Assembly (NCBI RefSeq): GCF_003254395.2
Contig: NC_037644.1
Coordinates: 10,582,086-10,646,085, forward strand
DNA: 64,000 nucleotides
Source: Apis mellifera
Taxonomy: Eukaryota; Arthropoda; Insecta; Hymenoptera; Apidae
Reading direction: 5' to 3'
Made by a program: the position numbers and the translations under genes. Shown piece by piece: positions 25,095 to 38,978 of this stretch (the stretch's first letter is position 1; the number at the start of each line of letters is the position of its first letter). The notes beneath the pieces were generated by a model, which saw only the letters and a program-made list of their open reading frames with translations, made no database searches and was not told the origin of the DNA.

Positions 25095-28000
25095 TAAAAA
25101 AAAAAAAAATAATAATGGGTAATAATTTTTCTAGAATGAATTTTTAATAATATTATTGAAGAATTATGTTTTATTTAAATAATATTTATGATATATTTTT
25201 TATCCGTACAATTGTGTATAAAAAAAATATATCATAAGTATCATTCACAAGTATCAATTTAAATGAAAATTTCTTTTAATATATTCTACAAATTTCTTTG
25301 AATATATCATATTATTAATATTGGCTGTGATGTATATTTTTATGTAAACTTTTAGAATAGTTTATTTAATTTTTTAATTATTTTTATATCAAAATTATAA
25401 ATTCAATATCATATATATTAAAAATATTTATTAATTAAATAAAAATAAATAATATTAGTAATTGTAAAATATTTTGACCGTGAATTAAATCTCTTATGTA
25501 TATAATGTATGTAATATCGATATAAAAATCATTTTAATGTAGTATAATCTTAATATAGATATTTTATGATGACATCAACTGATCTTGTGTAATTGCAAAT
25601 TAAAATGCGAGAAGATTTTTTTTTGCGTTTAATTGTTTATAATTTTTTTTACATATTTTTTTATATACATTTAACCTTTGTATATAATGTAACTTCATTG
25701 TAATAATTTTTTGATAAAGATCAATTTCTTTAATATATTTTCTAATTTAATTAATCAAATGTAATATTATATCTTTATAAACTTATTATACATAAATATT
25801 AATAAAAAATTACATGTAATTTTTTGAAAATCAAAACTTGTTGTGATAAAATATAAAAGAGAATCCTATCGAATAAAAAATTATTTACGATAAAACAATT
25901 ATTATTTTTTAATTAAATTTTTTAATCCTTAGTTTCAATATGATTTTATCCCTAAATTAAATTTAAAGATTCTTTTTATGATAAAATTAGATTTAAATCT
26001 GTGCATTAAGAACAATCCACATATTTTTAATCATTTTATAATACTTTATATTAAGATAAAATCAAATAACTATCCAGTTAACATATCTAATCAGATGACA
26101 TTATTTCCATACAATTGTTATATTTGAAATTAAAAATAAATTTATGTAATGTAATTAAATGAATGAATTAAATAATTTATATATAATTTATATATAATTT
26201 ATGGATATTTAAAATGAAATAAAGGAAATCAGATTAATGCAAAAATTTGATAATTAAAAAAAAATGGAAAAATTGAATTAGAAAAATGAAAATTGATTTT
26301 TAAAAGTGAATATTAATTTTTCTCTTATATATTCATTACACATTATGCATATACGAAAAGCAAAGATACATTATATAATGTTAATTTCCTAATTTCCATA
26401 TTGTTAAATTTGATGAAGTATTTTTGATTATTCAATATAATAATATTATTAGAAATAAAAAAATAAACAATAAAATTAAAATAAGCGTAAATTTACAATT
26501 ATCATTTAGATTTAATTCAAATTCTATGATCTTAATATTTATAATGCTTATGTATTATTTTCTTAACTAAATGAATGCTTATTAAAATCAATGACGATGA
26601 AAATATTATGAATACTAATGATATCATCTGAGAAATTTTTTTTTTTTTTTACCATTATCAATTATATTAGAATTCATTTATTTGAAATGCATATAAAATA
26701 TTCATGATATATATAAAATATATTAATATCTAATATTAAATATAACAATACTAATATTAAATACAATAATACGTTTTCTAATTATTATGATATTATATTC
26801 ATATCCATTTATCTATCCTTTATTGTATTTCCGGCATAATACATGAAAAATTGTACATATTTGTGGAAGTATATGAATGCGTCATACCAAGATTTATCCA
26901 AAAAGAGAAGTTTTCATAGTTGGCAGATCTTTGAACATATTATTCTTGACCTAGTTTAATGACTATTTTTATTTTACAGATGGATTCTTGAAAGTTGAAG
27001 GTATATTTTAAACCTTTAAACAATTTGATAATAGCGATGGATATGATGATATTCAGATTCAATGTATGAAAAATAATTCATTATCTGAATAATAGTAAGA
27101 ATAGTTTGTATAAATAATAATAGTTATATTATTAGTATATATAATAAAAACAATATAATAATAATAGTTGAATTATGCTTACATAATCGTTATATTGTAG
27201 TTCTGCTTCTATAAATTTTTAATTTCTGCTTCTTTATGTAAAAAACATTTCTAAGAAATCAAAAATCTACATAATTAAGATCCTATTAATTATCTCTGTA
27301 ATTTAATATTATATATCTTTTTAATTTAAATATTACTTGATAGATTGAATTCTATTATAATATATATAATATATATAATATTTGTTTATGTTATCCATTT
27401 TAATATTTTTATTGTATTAAATACAAAAATGTATGAGAAAAAAATTGTTTAATTTATCTTTTAACTATAATCGGATATAAAGTCATCATCATTAAAATAT
27501 AGCATATGAAAATAAAAATTCGCATATGAAAATATGTAGTTATTTCATTATTATATATTTATATTATAAGGATTTAAATTAATTTAATGAATTTAATTAT
27601 TGAAAATATTTTAAAATATTAAAACATAAACAAATATTATAATTTTTATATTTCAAAGTCTAGAAATATATATTCGAAGTTTAGAAATATTTAATTAATT
27701 ATAATATTCAATTAATTACTGTTAGCGTCATCATTTCTTATAAAATTTAAACATCTAATAAGAAATGAACTTGAGAATACTCGGTGTTTGGATAATCGTA
27801 GCAAATAAATAGATTATATTTTTCTTGGAAAAATTAAATATTTTAAAGAAAGAACTGTAAAAAGAAATATTATATTGAAATGTAACAATTCTAATATCCT
27901 ATAAATTTTTACTGTATTCTTTCATGTTGAAAGAATTATCTTAAATCTAACATATCTGATTTATAACTGTAATTTTCAAACTTAATGTTACACGAAATAT

Positions 28001-28700
28001 TTGCTATTAATATTACACGTTGAATCACAAGGTATTAATAAATATTAAACAACAATTTTTAAATAAATATTTAAATGAAAATGTAATTTCAGTCATAAAT
28101 TATCAGTCATATATTATGGCCGAAAAAATATTTAACAATGATCTAGAGGATTAACTTTAAAATTATTCGTTGAATAATTTTCTCATTAACATAAATATTT
28201 AATTAAATATTGACCTAATTCTAATTATAATTCTAGCTAATTTTGAAAAGAATCGTAAAATATACACGTAAAGAACTTTTAAAATTAATTTTAACTATTG
28301 AAATAAAAATAAATATTAATGTATAAATTATGAATCAAGATTTATTTTTTTATTTATAAGCAATTTAATTTTATATAATATCTTCGTAAACAATTAAACA
28401 ATCACTAACAGAATATCTATAAATTCATTAACAGATTATTTGATATCAAGCAATATAAATGATATACTGAGTCACAAAAATTTTAATTTAACTGTATCTT
28501 AATTAATTATTGACTCAGTATAATAATGAATTAATATAATTTTTTATTAATCACAATAACTTCCATACATCTATACATGATATTATTTTTCAAACTTATA
28601 TTTGCATCAAACTGATAAATTATAATTACAAATTTTTACAATTATAAGAAACAAGCATAATATCAAAGCAATTATATCTATTAAATTATTTTAGTATTAT
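25095..28700. other. 3' flank of the Rel gene and AT-rich intergenic DNA
   Basis: An extremely AT-rich gap with AATAAA-type words but no single clear poly(A) site. No open frame or splice-framed coding block was found on either strand. Confidence 0.6.
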
Positions 28701-28719
28701 GTTGGTTCGTTAGCCAATA

Positions 28720-28784
28720 TAATATATATATATATATATACATATGTATACACACATATATATATATATGTGTGTGTATATAAA
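28720..28784. repeat. (TA)n/(CA)n palindrome upstream of the lipase gene
   Basis: TATACACACATATA (from 28747) faces TATATATGTGTGTGTATA (to about 28780) across a short TA run, giving a near-perfect inverted repeat. Its right end merges into TATATAAA (28777-28784), a possible TATA element. TCAGT at 28824-28828 is initiator-like but lies about 49 bp away, further than usual. Confidence 0.6.
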
Positions 28785-29048
28785 TCTCGTTGTAGAGATA
28801 TAAAGACTCATAGGCTCATGTGTTCAGTTTCAAACCTTCGTAGCAATCATGATATTATGAATCTACGATCGAGTTGATATTAGATCGAGTAATTAAAGTG
28901 GTTATTTATATAATTTTCCTTTTATAATTCCGCTGACAGCAAGTTTTTAAAGGGAGGAAAGGAATTCCTTTTAAAATTATCCATTTAATTAACACAAAGA
29001 TATTAAATAGACATTTGATCTTCAATTATCAAATTAATAAAATACAGA

Positions 29049-31546
29049 ATGAAGTTATTTTTGTGCTTTTTGTTACAATTATTCGTGTTGACCGTGGCTC
29101 AAAGGACTATTTTGGATAGCCCAGATATACGATCAGTGGTTCGTCTGTTTCGTAATTGGATCTTGCAAGCATTTGGTACGTATTAAATATTAATCTTATT
29201 GTTTAGCACAGTAACATATAATTTTAATAAATCACAATGATTTAATAATTTGTGAGATAAAGTAAATATTTAGCATTAGCATTATTTAAAGCATCATTTA
29301 AAAAGTAAAAAAAGAATTAGAAAAATAATTTCGTTCAATATTTCCAAACTAAATTATACTATATTTAAACTAAGTTAAAATTTTTAAAATATTATATTGA
29401 AGAAATTGATTAAAACCTATTCCTGTTTATTACATTCTATTCTATTCTTGATTATTGTATTCTGTTTTTTAAATAATTAATGATAATTTTCATTTATTTG
29501 TGAAAATAATCAAAGTAAACTGTACAAGTAAAAATGACCAATAATTGCTTTGTTTATATAAAAGGTGAACAAGAAAGAAAAATAATACAATATACAAATA
29601 AACTTCAAGAAGAAATTCCACCAAACGTTCCATTTCCTTGCAATTTGACAGGTAATTAAATAAATTATTATTATCATAAAATCGTAAAAATTCAAAAAAA
29701 TCATGCTCTCGAATGCTATTTATTGGTTATTGACAATTTAATTTTCTAAAATCCAATATTTGCAGGTGCTAGATCTCCTACTATTCCTGATTCAGTTCAT
29801 CGTTTAAGACCAGGAGACATAGATGTTATTGCTGCGTTGGGTGATTCTTTGACGAGCGGAATGGGAATTTTTGCAACTAATTTAGTAGATTTATACGTTG
29901 AGAATAGGGGTGCGATGGCAATTATAGGCGGTGAAAAAAATTGGCGAAAATATTTGACAATCCCTAATATCCTCAAAGTACGTATAAATAATTATAATCT
30001 AATAATTAAATACATACAAATGAAAAATCGAATATTCTTCTGATAAGATAAATTTTCTTATGTATAGGAATTTAATCCTAACTTAATAGGCTATTCACTT
30101 GGAGACTCTTTAACTAGTAATCCAGCTTCGCAATTAAATGTAGCTGAGATTGGTGCAATGTCCAGAGACATGCCTTTCATGGCCCAATATTTAGTCAATA
30201 GAATAAAAAATGACAAAAGAATAAATATAGAGAAACATTGGAAGGTACGTATTATAAATAAAATTATATGAAATTTTATAAAATTTATAAAAGTACTGGG
30301 GATAAGAGTTGATCATTAAAGTTTAATAATGAAAATTATACAAGTATCAGAGATTAATGAATTAAATATTTAAAATTAAAGTAATATTTAAAATTAAAAT
30401 AAGTTTAAAATTAATGTTTACATTATATCATGTTTCTATTTATTTCAGATAATATTTATTCTCATTGGATTCAATGACATTTGTACGGATATATGTGTAC
30501 TTCCTTCTCCATGGTCCACTTTGGAAAATCATAAAAAAGATCTGCTTAAAACTCTTCGAATATTAAGAGACAATTTACCACGTACTTTCATTGGTCTCAT
30601 AATTCCTACTCATTTAAGGGAAATTGTTAATACAGAGAATGCAACAAACTCGCTTATTTGCTATGTGATGAGAACCATATTTTGTTCATGTCTATTCTCT
30701 TTGCAATACAAAAGTCAAAGAGAGGAATATTTCAAAATAATGAGCAGGTTTGTTTAATTTAGCGAATTTAAAAATTTAAGCATTAAATACTTAAAAAAAT
30801 TGTTTAGATAATTATGCAGAACAACATTTCTTCAATTTTAATAATCTTGAAATAATTATTCTTAATTTCTTTTATTTATATTATTTTAATTTTCACATGA
30901 TATTATTTCTTAATTAAACAGTTTATGAAAAATATTTTGTACAAGATATTTTATTTTAAATTATTTTTTAGATGGCAAGAAATAGATGAAGAAATTTCTA
31001 AATACCCAGAATTTCACACAAATGACTTTACCGTAATACCTTTACCAGGTATTAAAGATACTAAATTGCCGCTGAATAAGAACGGATTGCCCGAAGTTAA
31101 ACAATATTTTTCTGCTGATTGCTTTCATATAAGTCAAGTAGGTAATGCACGATGTAAGTACAAGAGATAAAATTTCGTATACTATTTCGAATTTCATCCA
31201 AAACTTGGAAGAAATCAGAAATTTATTTAATAAAAATATCAAAAATCATGCATTAAATTTATTAAAAACTAATGCTTAATTAATATTTTACGGAATAAAA
31301 TATTTTAAAAAATAATATTTTACAAAAATATAATTGCTTCCAAATTTTTAAACGACAATATAATATTTTATATTGTTATAATAAAAGATAACGTTTTTTT
31401 TTATGTTTTAAGCGGCAAATACTCTATGGAACAATCTGTTACAACCAATTGGTAAAAAAACAAACAATGAATGGCTTGTACCATTTGAGAAATTTTTATG
31501 TCCTACTTCTGAAAGACCATATTTGGCGACATTTGAAAATTCATAG
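29049..31546 (+). CDS. Secreted phospholipase B-like GDSL esterase, 405 aa
   Basis: Related to animal PLB1 (phospholipase B1), an SGNH/GDSL-fold enzyme that hydrolyses acyl esters of phospholipids. Seven exons: 29049-29175, 29565-29651, 29766-29977, 30068-30244, 30449-30747, 30972-31153, 31413-31546. The N-terminus (KLFLCFLLQLFVLTVA) is a signal peptide. Catalytic features are all present: the GDSL block with nucleophile Ser99 (97-100), a second family block LNVAEIGAMSRDMP in exon 4, GFND (208-211, oxyanion Asn210), and DCFH with Asp350 and His353 completing the triad. Mammalian PLB1 has four tandem lipase repeats and a membrane anchor. This protein has one repeat and no C-terminal membrane segment, as in many insect homologues, so it is probably secreted. 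The exact substrate cannot be read from sequence. Confidence 0.92.
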
Positions 31547-31562
31547 AATAATAATGTTTATA

Positions 31563-31568
31563 AATAAA
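31563..31568 (+). terminator. Poly(A) signal AATAAA of the lipase gene
   Basis: AATAAA starts 17 bp after the stop codon ending at 31546, so the 3' UTR would be very short. Further A-rich words follow, so the exact site used is uncertain. Confidence 0.45.
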
Positions 31569-31569
31569 A

Positions 31570-33440
31570 AATAAATTCTATAAATTGCTATTAATTAGGT
31601 TACATTTTATTATTCATTCATCAAATATTTATTTATTAAAAAGAAAACATAAAAAAAAAACATAAATGAACATGACTTACCAATAAATACGATGTTAATG
31701 CTGTCATCAATATTGTTATAAGATATCATTGCGAAATAGTCATTAAGTATGAAACTGTAACAAAATTTAAAATACTATAATTTAAATATAATACTAATTA
31801 TTTGAAAAAATTAGAAAATATATAAAAATAATTATTTCTTCGCGTAATGTATGATTAAGAAACATTCCCACTATAAAAATCAATATTGACAAAAAAAAAT
31901 ATAAAATTATTATATATCCGTTTATATACTTAATCAGCGAAAAAACACTAACTCTAATATCGTGAAAAATTATTATAGTTCAATTTAATTAAAAGTTTAA
32001 TTTAGAAAAAATATAAAAAAAAGTATCAAATTTTACCATTTCTTGAAGTTATTAATCGTTATGGCGTTCATGAAATCTTTTCCATTTTTCCATCATTCCA
32101 ACAATCAATTAGTAATCTGAATAAAAAAAAATCAAGATTTTCAAATAAATATATGAAATATAGAATTAATAGATTATAATATAAAATAATAATCAAGCAC
32201 AATTCCGTCTTATAAATAAATTAATACTATAATGAATTAATACTAAAAATAGATAAAAATTCTAAAAATAATAATATGAAATAATAGAATAATTTAGTTA
32301 AAAAGGATTTTTAATTATAATAAGAAATACATATTGATTGAATGTTAGCACATAAATAATAAATTATAAATTACAATTTAATTATTACATACAATATTAC
32401 ACAGCACATACCTCAAGAAAAAATGACACATCTGAACTGTCACGATCATAAATTTATGATTATCGATACAATGACATCTCGCGCCATAATTTCGATTATC
32501 GAATCATAAATTACTAAGAAAATCAAATCGAAACATGTCAAACATGATATGCTGCAAACTTCCAATTTCTTGAAAATATTGATAAATATTTTCAGCCTTA
32601 AACATAATAGACGAAAAAAAGATAAAAATATAAATTAATGCACTTAAAAACGAAATATTATATATCATATCATTGAAATAATGTAATTTGATGAGATAAA
32701 CTTAATTAATATAACTTAATTAATATAATAATGAATAAGCTATATATAGTTTATATATAGTTTTATATATTTTATATATAAATAAAAGGACAATAGAAAT
32801 CTATTTTAAATATGTTTATTTTTGTGAAAAAAAATAAAATATCTGTATTTAAAATACAGAAAATCATTGATTATAAATTATCGAAGCGTATATAAATCAT
32901 TATTATTTCGAAGTCCACCAATCAAATAATAATTTAGATAAATAAATGTCAAAAATATATAAAATATAAATAAATATATATATATAAATATAAAATTATA
33001 CTTATTTATTATATATTAAATAAAACAATAATTAAAATCCTGATTGAAAAGCTAATATGATACAAACTACCGGTAACCTCATAATCAAATAGAAGATCGA
33101 AACATAAAGAAATTTAATTAATTTCGTTATCACAATGTTTAATAATTTATTAAATAAATGGAACTAATCTATAAATTAGATAGATTTATTTAGATAGATT
33201 AAATTAAATAGAAATAGAAATAGAATTACTTAACCACATAACTCGAACAGATGATGCATTAATTTATGATTTTCATAATTTCAGAAGAATCTCACACATA
33301 TAAATTCACACATAGAACGCTAATTGGTGCAATGACGCAATTTTTTATTTACATAAATTAAAATAAAATTAAAATATTGTATAATAATAATTATATAAAT
33401 TTAGTATGAGATGTTAAATTTAATATAAAAAAATATATAT
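31570..33440. other. AT-rich intergenic sequence
   Basis: No frame, splice-framed exon or RNA gene was recognised. Many TA and AATA runs. Confidence 0.6.
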
Positions 33441-33447
33441 AGAAGAC

Positions 33448-33620
33448 TAGAAATAAGATAAAAATTGATCGTTAGTGCCATCTCTTGAGTGTTAAAAATA
33501 TTCAAGAATATGGCGCTGATCTTCAATTCTTAGTCTTTATCCTATTTTTGATAGATAGACTTAAAAGATTGTAGCTCAAAAGATGGCATTAATAATCAAT
33601 TCTTATTCATTTTTATCCTT
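33448..33620. mobile_element. MITE-like element with ~40 bp inverted termini
   Basis: The left end (about 33451-33489) contains AATTGATCGTTAGTGCCATCTCTTGAG. Its reverse complement recurs, diverged, at 33575-33618 (CTCAAAAGATGGCATTAA...). A third copy lies between them at 33503-33542 (AAGAATATGGCGCTGATC). The arrangement fits a small non-autonomous DNA element with terminal inverted repeats, or a cluster of AGATGGCRCTAA sites. No target-site duplication could be fixed in this AT-rich context and there is no transposase. Confidence 0.4.
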
Positions 33621-33639
33621 TTTTTTTATTTGCTATTGA

Positions 33640-34290
33640 ATTTTATTTGCGGTACTTAGGGGATAGCTTTTATATTTTTTCTTCTAGCTCTATCTTTTTT
33701 CTTCTTCTTGATTTTTGATGCTATTTATTATATAAAATTTATGCGTTTAAAAAACAGCTTTAATATTTAATTAGTTGCATTGTTAAATAACTTCATTTAT
33801 TATTATTCATTCATTTATTTATTAGACATAATAAAAATAATTAAAAATTGACTTATAATAACATATTTCAAATAATTATGATGAAGTATTTGACATATAT
33901 TATATATTTACATATATTTATTTTAAAAAAAATAGAATTTAACATATTAAATTTTAAATATTTTAAAAAATATTTGTTACTATTGCTATAAAACTTTAAT
34001 TCTGTAGAAGAAAAAAAGTGATAGCAGATAAGTTTGATAGCAATTTCAAATTGCTTTTTATTTAAAAAAAAAAATTAGTAGCTTCTTTTTAGAAAAAAAT
34101 AAAAAATAGAAACAATCTTATTATGTCTGAAATGTTTTTATCTCAGGTCTTTTTTCTATTAGAATTAATATTCAGATTCAAAATATTTAAATTTAAATTT
34201 TAAAAATTTCTGAAATTTGTATTATAATTATTGAATGAAGCTAATAACCTCTAATAAACTGGAATTATTTAAGTCTTCAAATATATGTTT
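33640..34290. other. AT-rich intergenic sequence
   Basis: Nothing recognised apart from T-rich and A-rich runs. Confidence 0.55.
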
Positions 34291-34299
34291 CTATAGGAA

Positions 34300-34370
34300 C
34301 AGAATTTGCACATGCGTGGAAAATAGTATTGGAGGGGCAAAGCCCTCTCGTCTAATAAGACCGATAGAAA
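34300..34370 (+). other. Candidate 5' UTR exon of the membrane-protein gene
   Basis: A small GC-richer island contains a stem-loop word (GAGGGGCAAAGCCCTC) and ends in ATAGAAA|GTAAGA, a good donor with GT at 34371. It lies about 0.9 kb upstream of the ATG at 35253 on the same strand and has no open frame. A leader exon for that gene is the simplest reading, but the matching acceptor is not clear. Confidence 0.35.
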
Positions 34371-35187
34371 GTAAGAATGGAAACATTATTTTATAGTTGT
34401 CATTGAATACATTTGTGCCAATTTCGATATTTTTTACGTAGTGTCATGTGAATATAAAGGTAAAATCTTATGAAATATAAAATGCGACGTTCAAAGTGCT
34501 ACAAATATCTAATCAAAAATTAATTTATATGATATGTTTTATTTTAAAATATAATATTATAAACAAGTGATAAAAATTCGAATATTATATGGTTTACATT
34601 AATACCAACAAGACTGATTATGAAATCAAATATATCGACTGAAAGCTATGCCAATTTATAAAATTATTTCATTATTAAATGAAAAAAAAATCTTCATTAA
34701 AATTAACAGTATTATGAATATATTATTATATTTATAACTAGTCTAATTACTGTTAATCTTGTTTAATTGCTGCTACTTTTATAAGAAAAATTAATAAATA
34801 TAAATGAATGAAATTAATATTGCAGCATATGATCTATAAATAATGCATACAATTTATAGAATCATCTTATAATTGGATAAAGGAAAGTATTTATATATAC
34901 TTCATTATGTAAAAGATTAAGAAATTTATAATTTTAGAATAGAATTCTATTAATGAAATATATTAAAATAAATAGTGCCAGATATGATATAATTCTTTTA
35001 CTTCTACATATACCAAAGAATTATTGCCAATTTTTTTGTTATTTCATGTCATAATAATTTTTAAAAAATTGAATTAAATAATGTAAATCTTATCTAATTT
35101 ATTCATTTAATATCAATCATAAAGAAAAATTATTTAAATAATAATAAAATAATGGCAATTATAAATAAATATTTTTTTATATAATTG

Positions 35188-35239
35188 AGTTTATTATAAA
35201 TATAATATAAATAAGTTTATTATAAATATAATATAAATA
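35188..35239. repeat. Perfect 26-bp tandem duplication
   Basis: Two identical copies (35188-35213 and 35214-35239) of an AGTTTATTATAAATA-type unit end 13 bp before the ATG of the membrane-protein gene. The AG at the copy border could serve as a duplicated splice acceptor. Confidence 0.85.
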
Positions 35240-35252
35240 AAAATTTACACAT

Positions 35253-36246
35253 ATGGGTTTCATAAAAATATTAAAACGCATGCTTTATGCAAATTTTGCA
35301 TCATGCAGTTCTAAAACATTAGGAATATTAGCACCATTAACAATACCACCATTACATATTGCATTTTTATATTATTTTTGGCAAGAATATTCAAGAGATG
35401 TAGATAAACAATATTGTTCTTGTTCATGTTGGGACACAGTATTTAAGGGTAAGTCAATCTTATTTTCATGATGTATTTTAAAAAATTAATTCTAAACTAT
35501 TTTTAATTAATTTTCAAAAAGAATTAATATATTATTACAGGATCATATGAATCTGGTATTGCTTCTTATAAACATATGTATTTTAATGCTACATCAAATA
35601 CTTTAAAAATATGGATCACAATTGTAATTGGAGTTATAATTTTCTATGAAGTAGTGAAACATTTAACATGGCTGGCTTTTCATAATCGCCTTAGACTTTC
35701 TATGATGATTCTTTTTTCAACTGCTATTTTTTCACATTATTATACTTGGTGGGTTTATATGAATTATTGGAATGATGAGTTCTATTCTCAATGGTACCAT
35801 CAATTGTTTTTTTCTGTCACTGAGTTGATGTCTACTTTTTTGGTTGTTCACTTGGCAAATAATAAAAATCCAGTAACTCATAGAAAAGCATTTGGTATAG
35901 CTGCAATAGCTATTTTACATATTGTAGCGGGTGGTTGGGATCAATTTGTTGCTAATGTTGTCAGAGGAGAAGGGTATGCCCATCAGGTAATATAAGAATA
36001 TAATAGATTACAAACTTAATATTAATTTGTTTTAAATGATTAGTAATTTTTATATGATAGGTTGTACGTGATCTTGGATTTATGATCCCAGATATTCTCC
36101 ATGTTGCTATTCCATTATGGGCAGTAAAATGGAAAAATATATATAATCTTCCTGGTTCTACTAAACGAGATCCAAGTATCAAAAGAGATCTAGCTTATAT
36201 GTTAGGGATGATATGCATAGGATTATGCATTTGTGCCATATTATAA
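35253..36246 (+). CDS. Unrecognised multipass membrane protein, 275 aa
   Basis: Three exons: 35253-35448, 35541-35986, 36061-36246, all with GT-AG borders and matching phases. I do not recognise the family. The protein is strongly hydrophobic, with probable membrane segments at about 23-43, 87-104, 117-139, 151-170, 183-197, 219-233 and 258-275. A short extramembrane stretch holds a Cys cluster (C55, C57, C59, then W60). Aromatic residues are abundant (HYYTWWVYMNYW, 131-142), and His residues lie in or beside several helices (106, 113, 131, 152, 169, 192, 227), which could bind a metal or haem. It has no signal peptide distinct from the first helix. Length, clean splicing and codon pattern argue for a real, conserved gene. 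A transporter, a membrane enzyme or a small TMEM-type protein are all possible. Confidence 0.85.
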
Positions 36247-36282
36247 CTTAGCTCTTATAATGCCTAAGAATAGTGTCTTAAA

Positions 36283-36288
36283 AATAAA
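36283..36288 (+). terminator. Poly(A) signal AATAAA
   Basis: First AATAAA after the stop codon at 36244-36246, 37 bp downstream, in an AT-rich 3' flank. Confidence 0.4.
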
Positions 36289-36299
36289 ATAATAATTTA

Positions 36300-38740
36300 A
36301 TTTAACTTATTTTCTTATACAAATTTGTGAAAGATATATATCTATAGTTGAATTTTACTAAAAGATATATTCTATGTATCTTATAATATTTTTTCATGGT
36401 GCTAATACTTATGCTAAAAATAAATTTAGTTAGATAATTAAGTTTAATAAGTTAAAAAAATAGGTTTCATTATTATCTTGTCAATTTTATATATTCAAAG
36501 AATATTTTATATATTCATAATATTATTATGAATTAAAAATTATTTTGTTAGTATTATTTAAAAATACCTGTAGAGTACAAGTTGTTTATTATAAAAAATA
36601 TCTTTTAAGTTGTTAATATTTTTCCCTTTTTAAATAAATTCAAATTTATTTTGCCTAGTACAACAAAATGCATATTAGTAAATAATAAAAAATAAATAAA
36701 TGTAAATAGAGAGATTGCGAGATTGATTTATATCTTTTAAATATTAAAATAAACATATTTATAATTACTTTTCTTAAACGAATAATTGATTAATAACATT
36801 AAATAATAATTTTTGATATCAAAATATAATGTATACTATGACAAGAAACGAACTATAGTTGAACTAAATATGAAATTATATATTTTGTTATTAAAAAATT
36901 GTTTTTAATATGTTTATAACAATATAAATCAATTTAATAATAATCAATTAAACAAATCAAAATAAATTCCCATAAATAGTATACATTATTATTCGAAAAT
37001 TATGTATTTATTTTTTTATATATATCTAATAATTGATTATATATAGTAATTATATATAGTAATTTAACGTAAAAATAAAATCATTTTTTCATCATGTTTT
37101 TAAAACATTTATTAATATATTTTTGTGATTATAATTATTATATCAAAAAACTGTATAACATCGTTATGCGTGTCTATCTTTATAGAATATCTTACATTTG
37201 TTTAAAACATTGTATATTTGCGAATTGTAAAAAAAAAAAATAACTACATATAAATTACACGAACAAGAAACATATCATATATAACGTTCGTAACGTTTCT
37301 TAAAAATAAAAGTATAAATATGTTAAAATTTTAAAGAGAAAATTATGAAGCGACAAGAACGTATGAAATAATTATTAAAGTCTTAAAGAGCAGTGTTCTT
37401 GATAATGAACATATAAGGCTACAACAAAGTGCCTAAATGCAATGTGAATTATTTTCGTTACTATTGTTGACTCAATATTATATATGTGTGAATTAATTCT
37501 ATAGATAGAAATAGCAGGATATTAAAAGTTTTAACGGCACTAATAATGAAACAATTAATTTAAAAATTGTTTTATTACAAAATATGAAATATTAATAATA
37601 TTTATAAATTCATCAATTATATAGATTAAAATTAAATATTGCGAATACAATATAAATATGTAATAATTTAATTTAATTCATCACTTATCAGTATATTTTT
37701 GTTTTGTCATATTTGTATTTCTATTCAGTATTTCTAGAACAAACTAATATTTGAATCTATTTCAGAGTTTTTAATTTTAATATTCTCAATTAATAATAAA
37801 ATTATATAAATAGTGTTATTAAATATAACTTAATTTAAAATTTTATTTATTTATTTATTTATTTATTTTTAGTATCAATTGAGAGATTTATTAATTTAAT
37901 TATAAATTTATTATTTTAGATTTTTTCTCAATTATACAATTCTCAATTAAGAATATTGATTTTTTAATACTTAAAAATAACTTTTACTAAAGGTAGTAAT
38001 TAATAATTTATCAGTATTTACTTTTGGCATATCTTATCAGTATTTATATTATTTATTTTGGCAAATATTTATGAAGATTAATACGACGCTTAATATTGAA
38101 TGATACTTCTAATTAATACTTTATATTATTTGTTTAAATGATTTTCAAGCGCATTGATAAAATTCTAGTTTATTTTATTTTTAATATATTCTATGAATGA
38201 TCAATAGAGAATTTATATATTATATTTCAAAAATGTTATGAAAAATTGTAAAATTTAATATTTTATTTGATGAAATTATGGATTATGTAAATAAAATTAT
38301 ACAAAAAAAATGTTCTGCTTTTATTCTTTTTACTTCCTTATTTATTGTATTTTTTCCTAATATGAAATTAAATATATATACGTATATATATAATTATTAA
38401 AAACAATAATATTTTTTTCAATCATAACATAAGATTGTCACAGTTTCTTACAATCTTTAATTTTATATTCCAAAATTATAAATATAATACAAATTTCATA
38501 TATTCTTATCACTTTTAATGTTTTTGAAAAAATGAGTTTAGAAATTCAAAAAATTACAAGTATAATTTTAACAAAAAATTTTTTAAATCTTATTTATTTA
38601 TTATAATAAATTATTTTTCTATACAAAACAAAGAAACATCAAAAATTGTTAAAATTAAAGATTTTATCAGTACAAGAATTTAAATAAACACGTACAAATA
38701 AACGTACAATATTTTGTGCAATAAACTATCGATATGCACT
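36300..38740. other. AT-rich intergenic sequence
   Basis: No coding exon recognised. It includes a TTTA tetranucleotide run at about 37841-37868. It ends in long T runs (38748-38797) that border the Rab promoter island. Confidence 0.6.
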
Positions 38741-38794
38741 TTTCCATTGCATATTTTTTTTTCTTTATTTCTTTTTTTTTTTTTTTTTTTTTTT

Positions 38795-38978
38795 CTTTTG
38801 CGTCGAATGTTGCCGCGCATGATCGATGAAAAGTTGCAATTGTGAGAGCAGCTTTAGCGGCGCGTAGAAAGGCGCAGGCTTCGAATCGATCCTCCACCCC
38901 CAAAGTATCCAAAGAACAACCGCCGGCCGACGACTCTCTTGTCAACCCAACAACAGTTCAAAAGCTCCGAAAGCAAAC
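38795..38978 (+). promoter_or_regulatory. CpG-rich promoter/5' UTR island of the Rab gene
   Basis: After a poly-T border the sequence becomes sharply GC-rich with many CpGs (for example GCCGCGC, GCGGCGCG, CCGCCGGCCGACG) and runs into the Rab ATG. This is typical of housekeeping promoters in AT-rich insect genomes. If transcription starts near the left edge, a 12-codon uORF (38807-38845) would precede the main start. No TATA element is seen. Confidence 0.6.

Noticed and set aside
38875..38895. T-arm-like word GGCTTCGAATCGATCC
   Set aside because: No acceptor, D or anticodon arms around it; part of the Rab 5' UTR.
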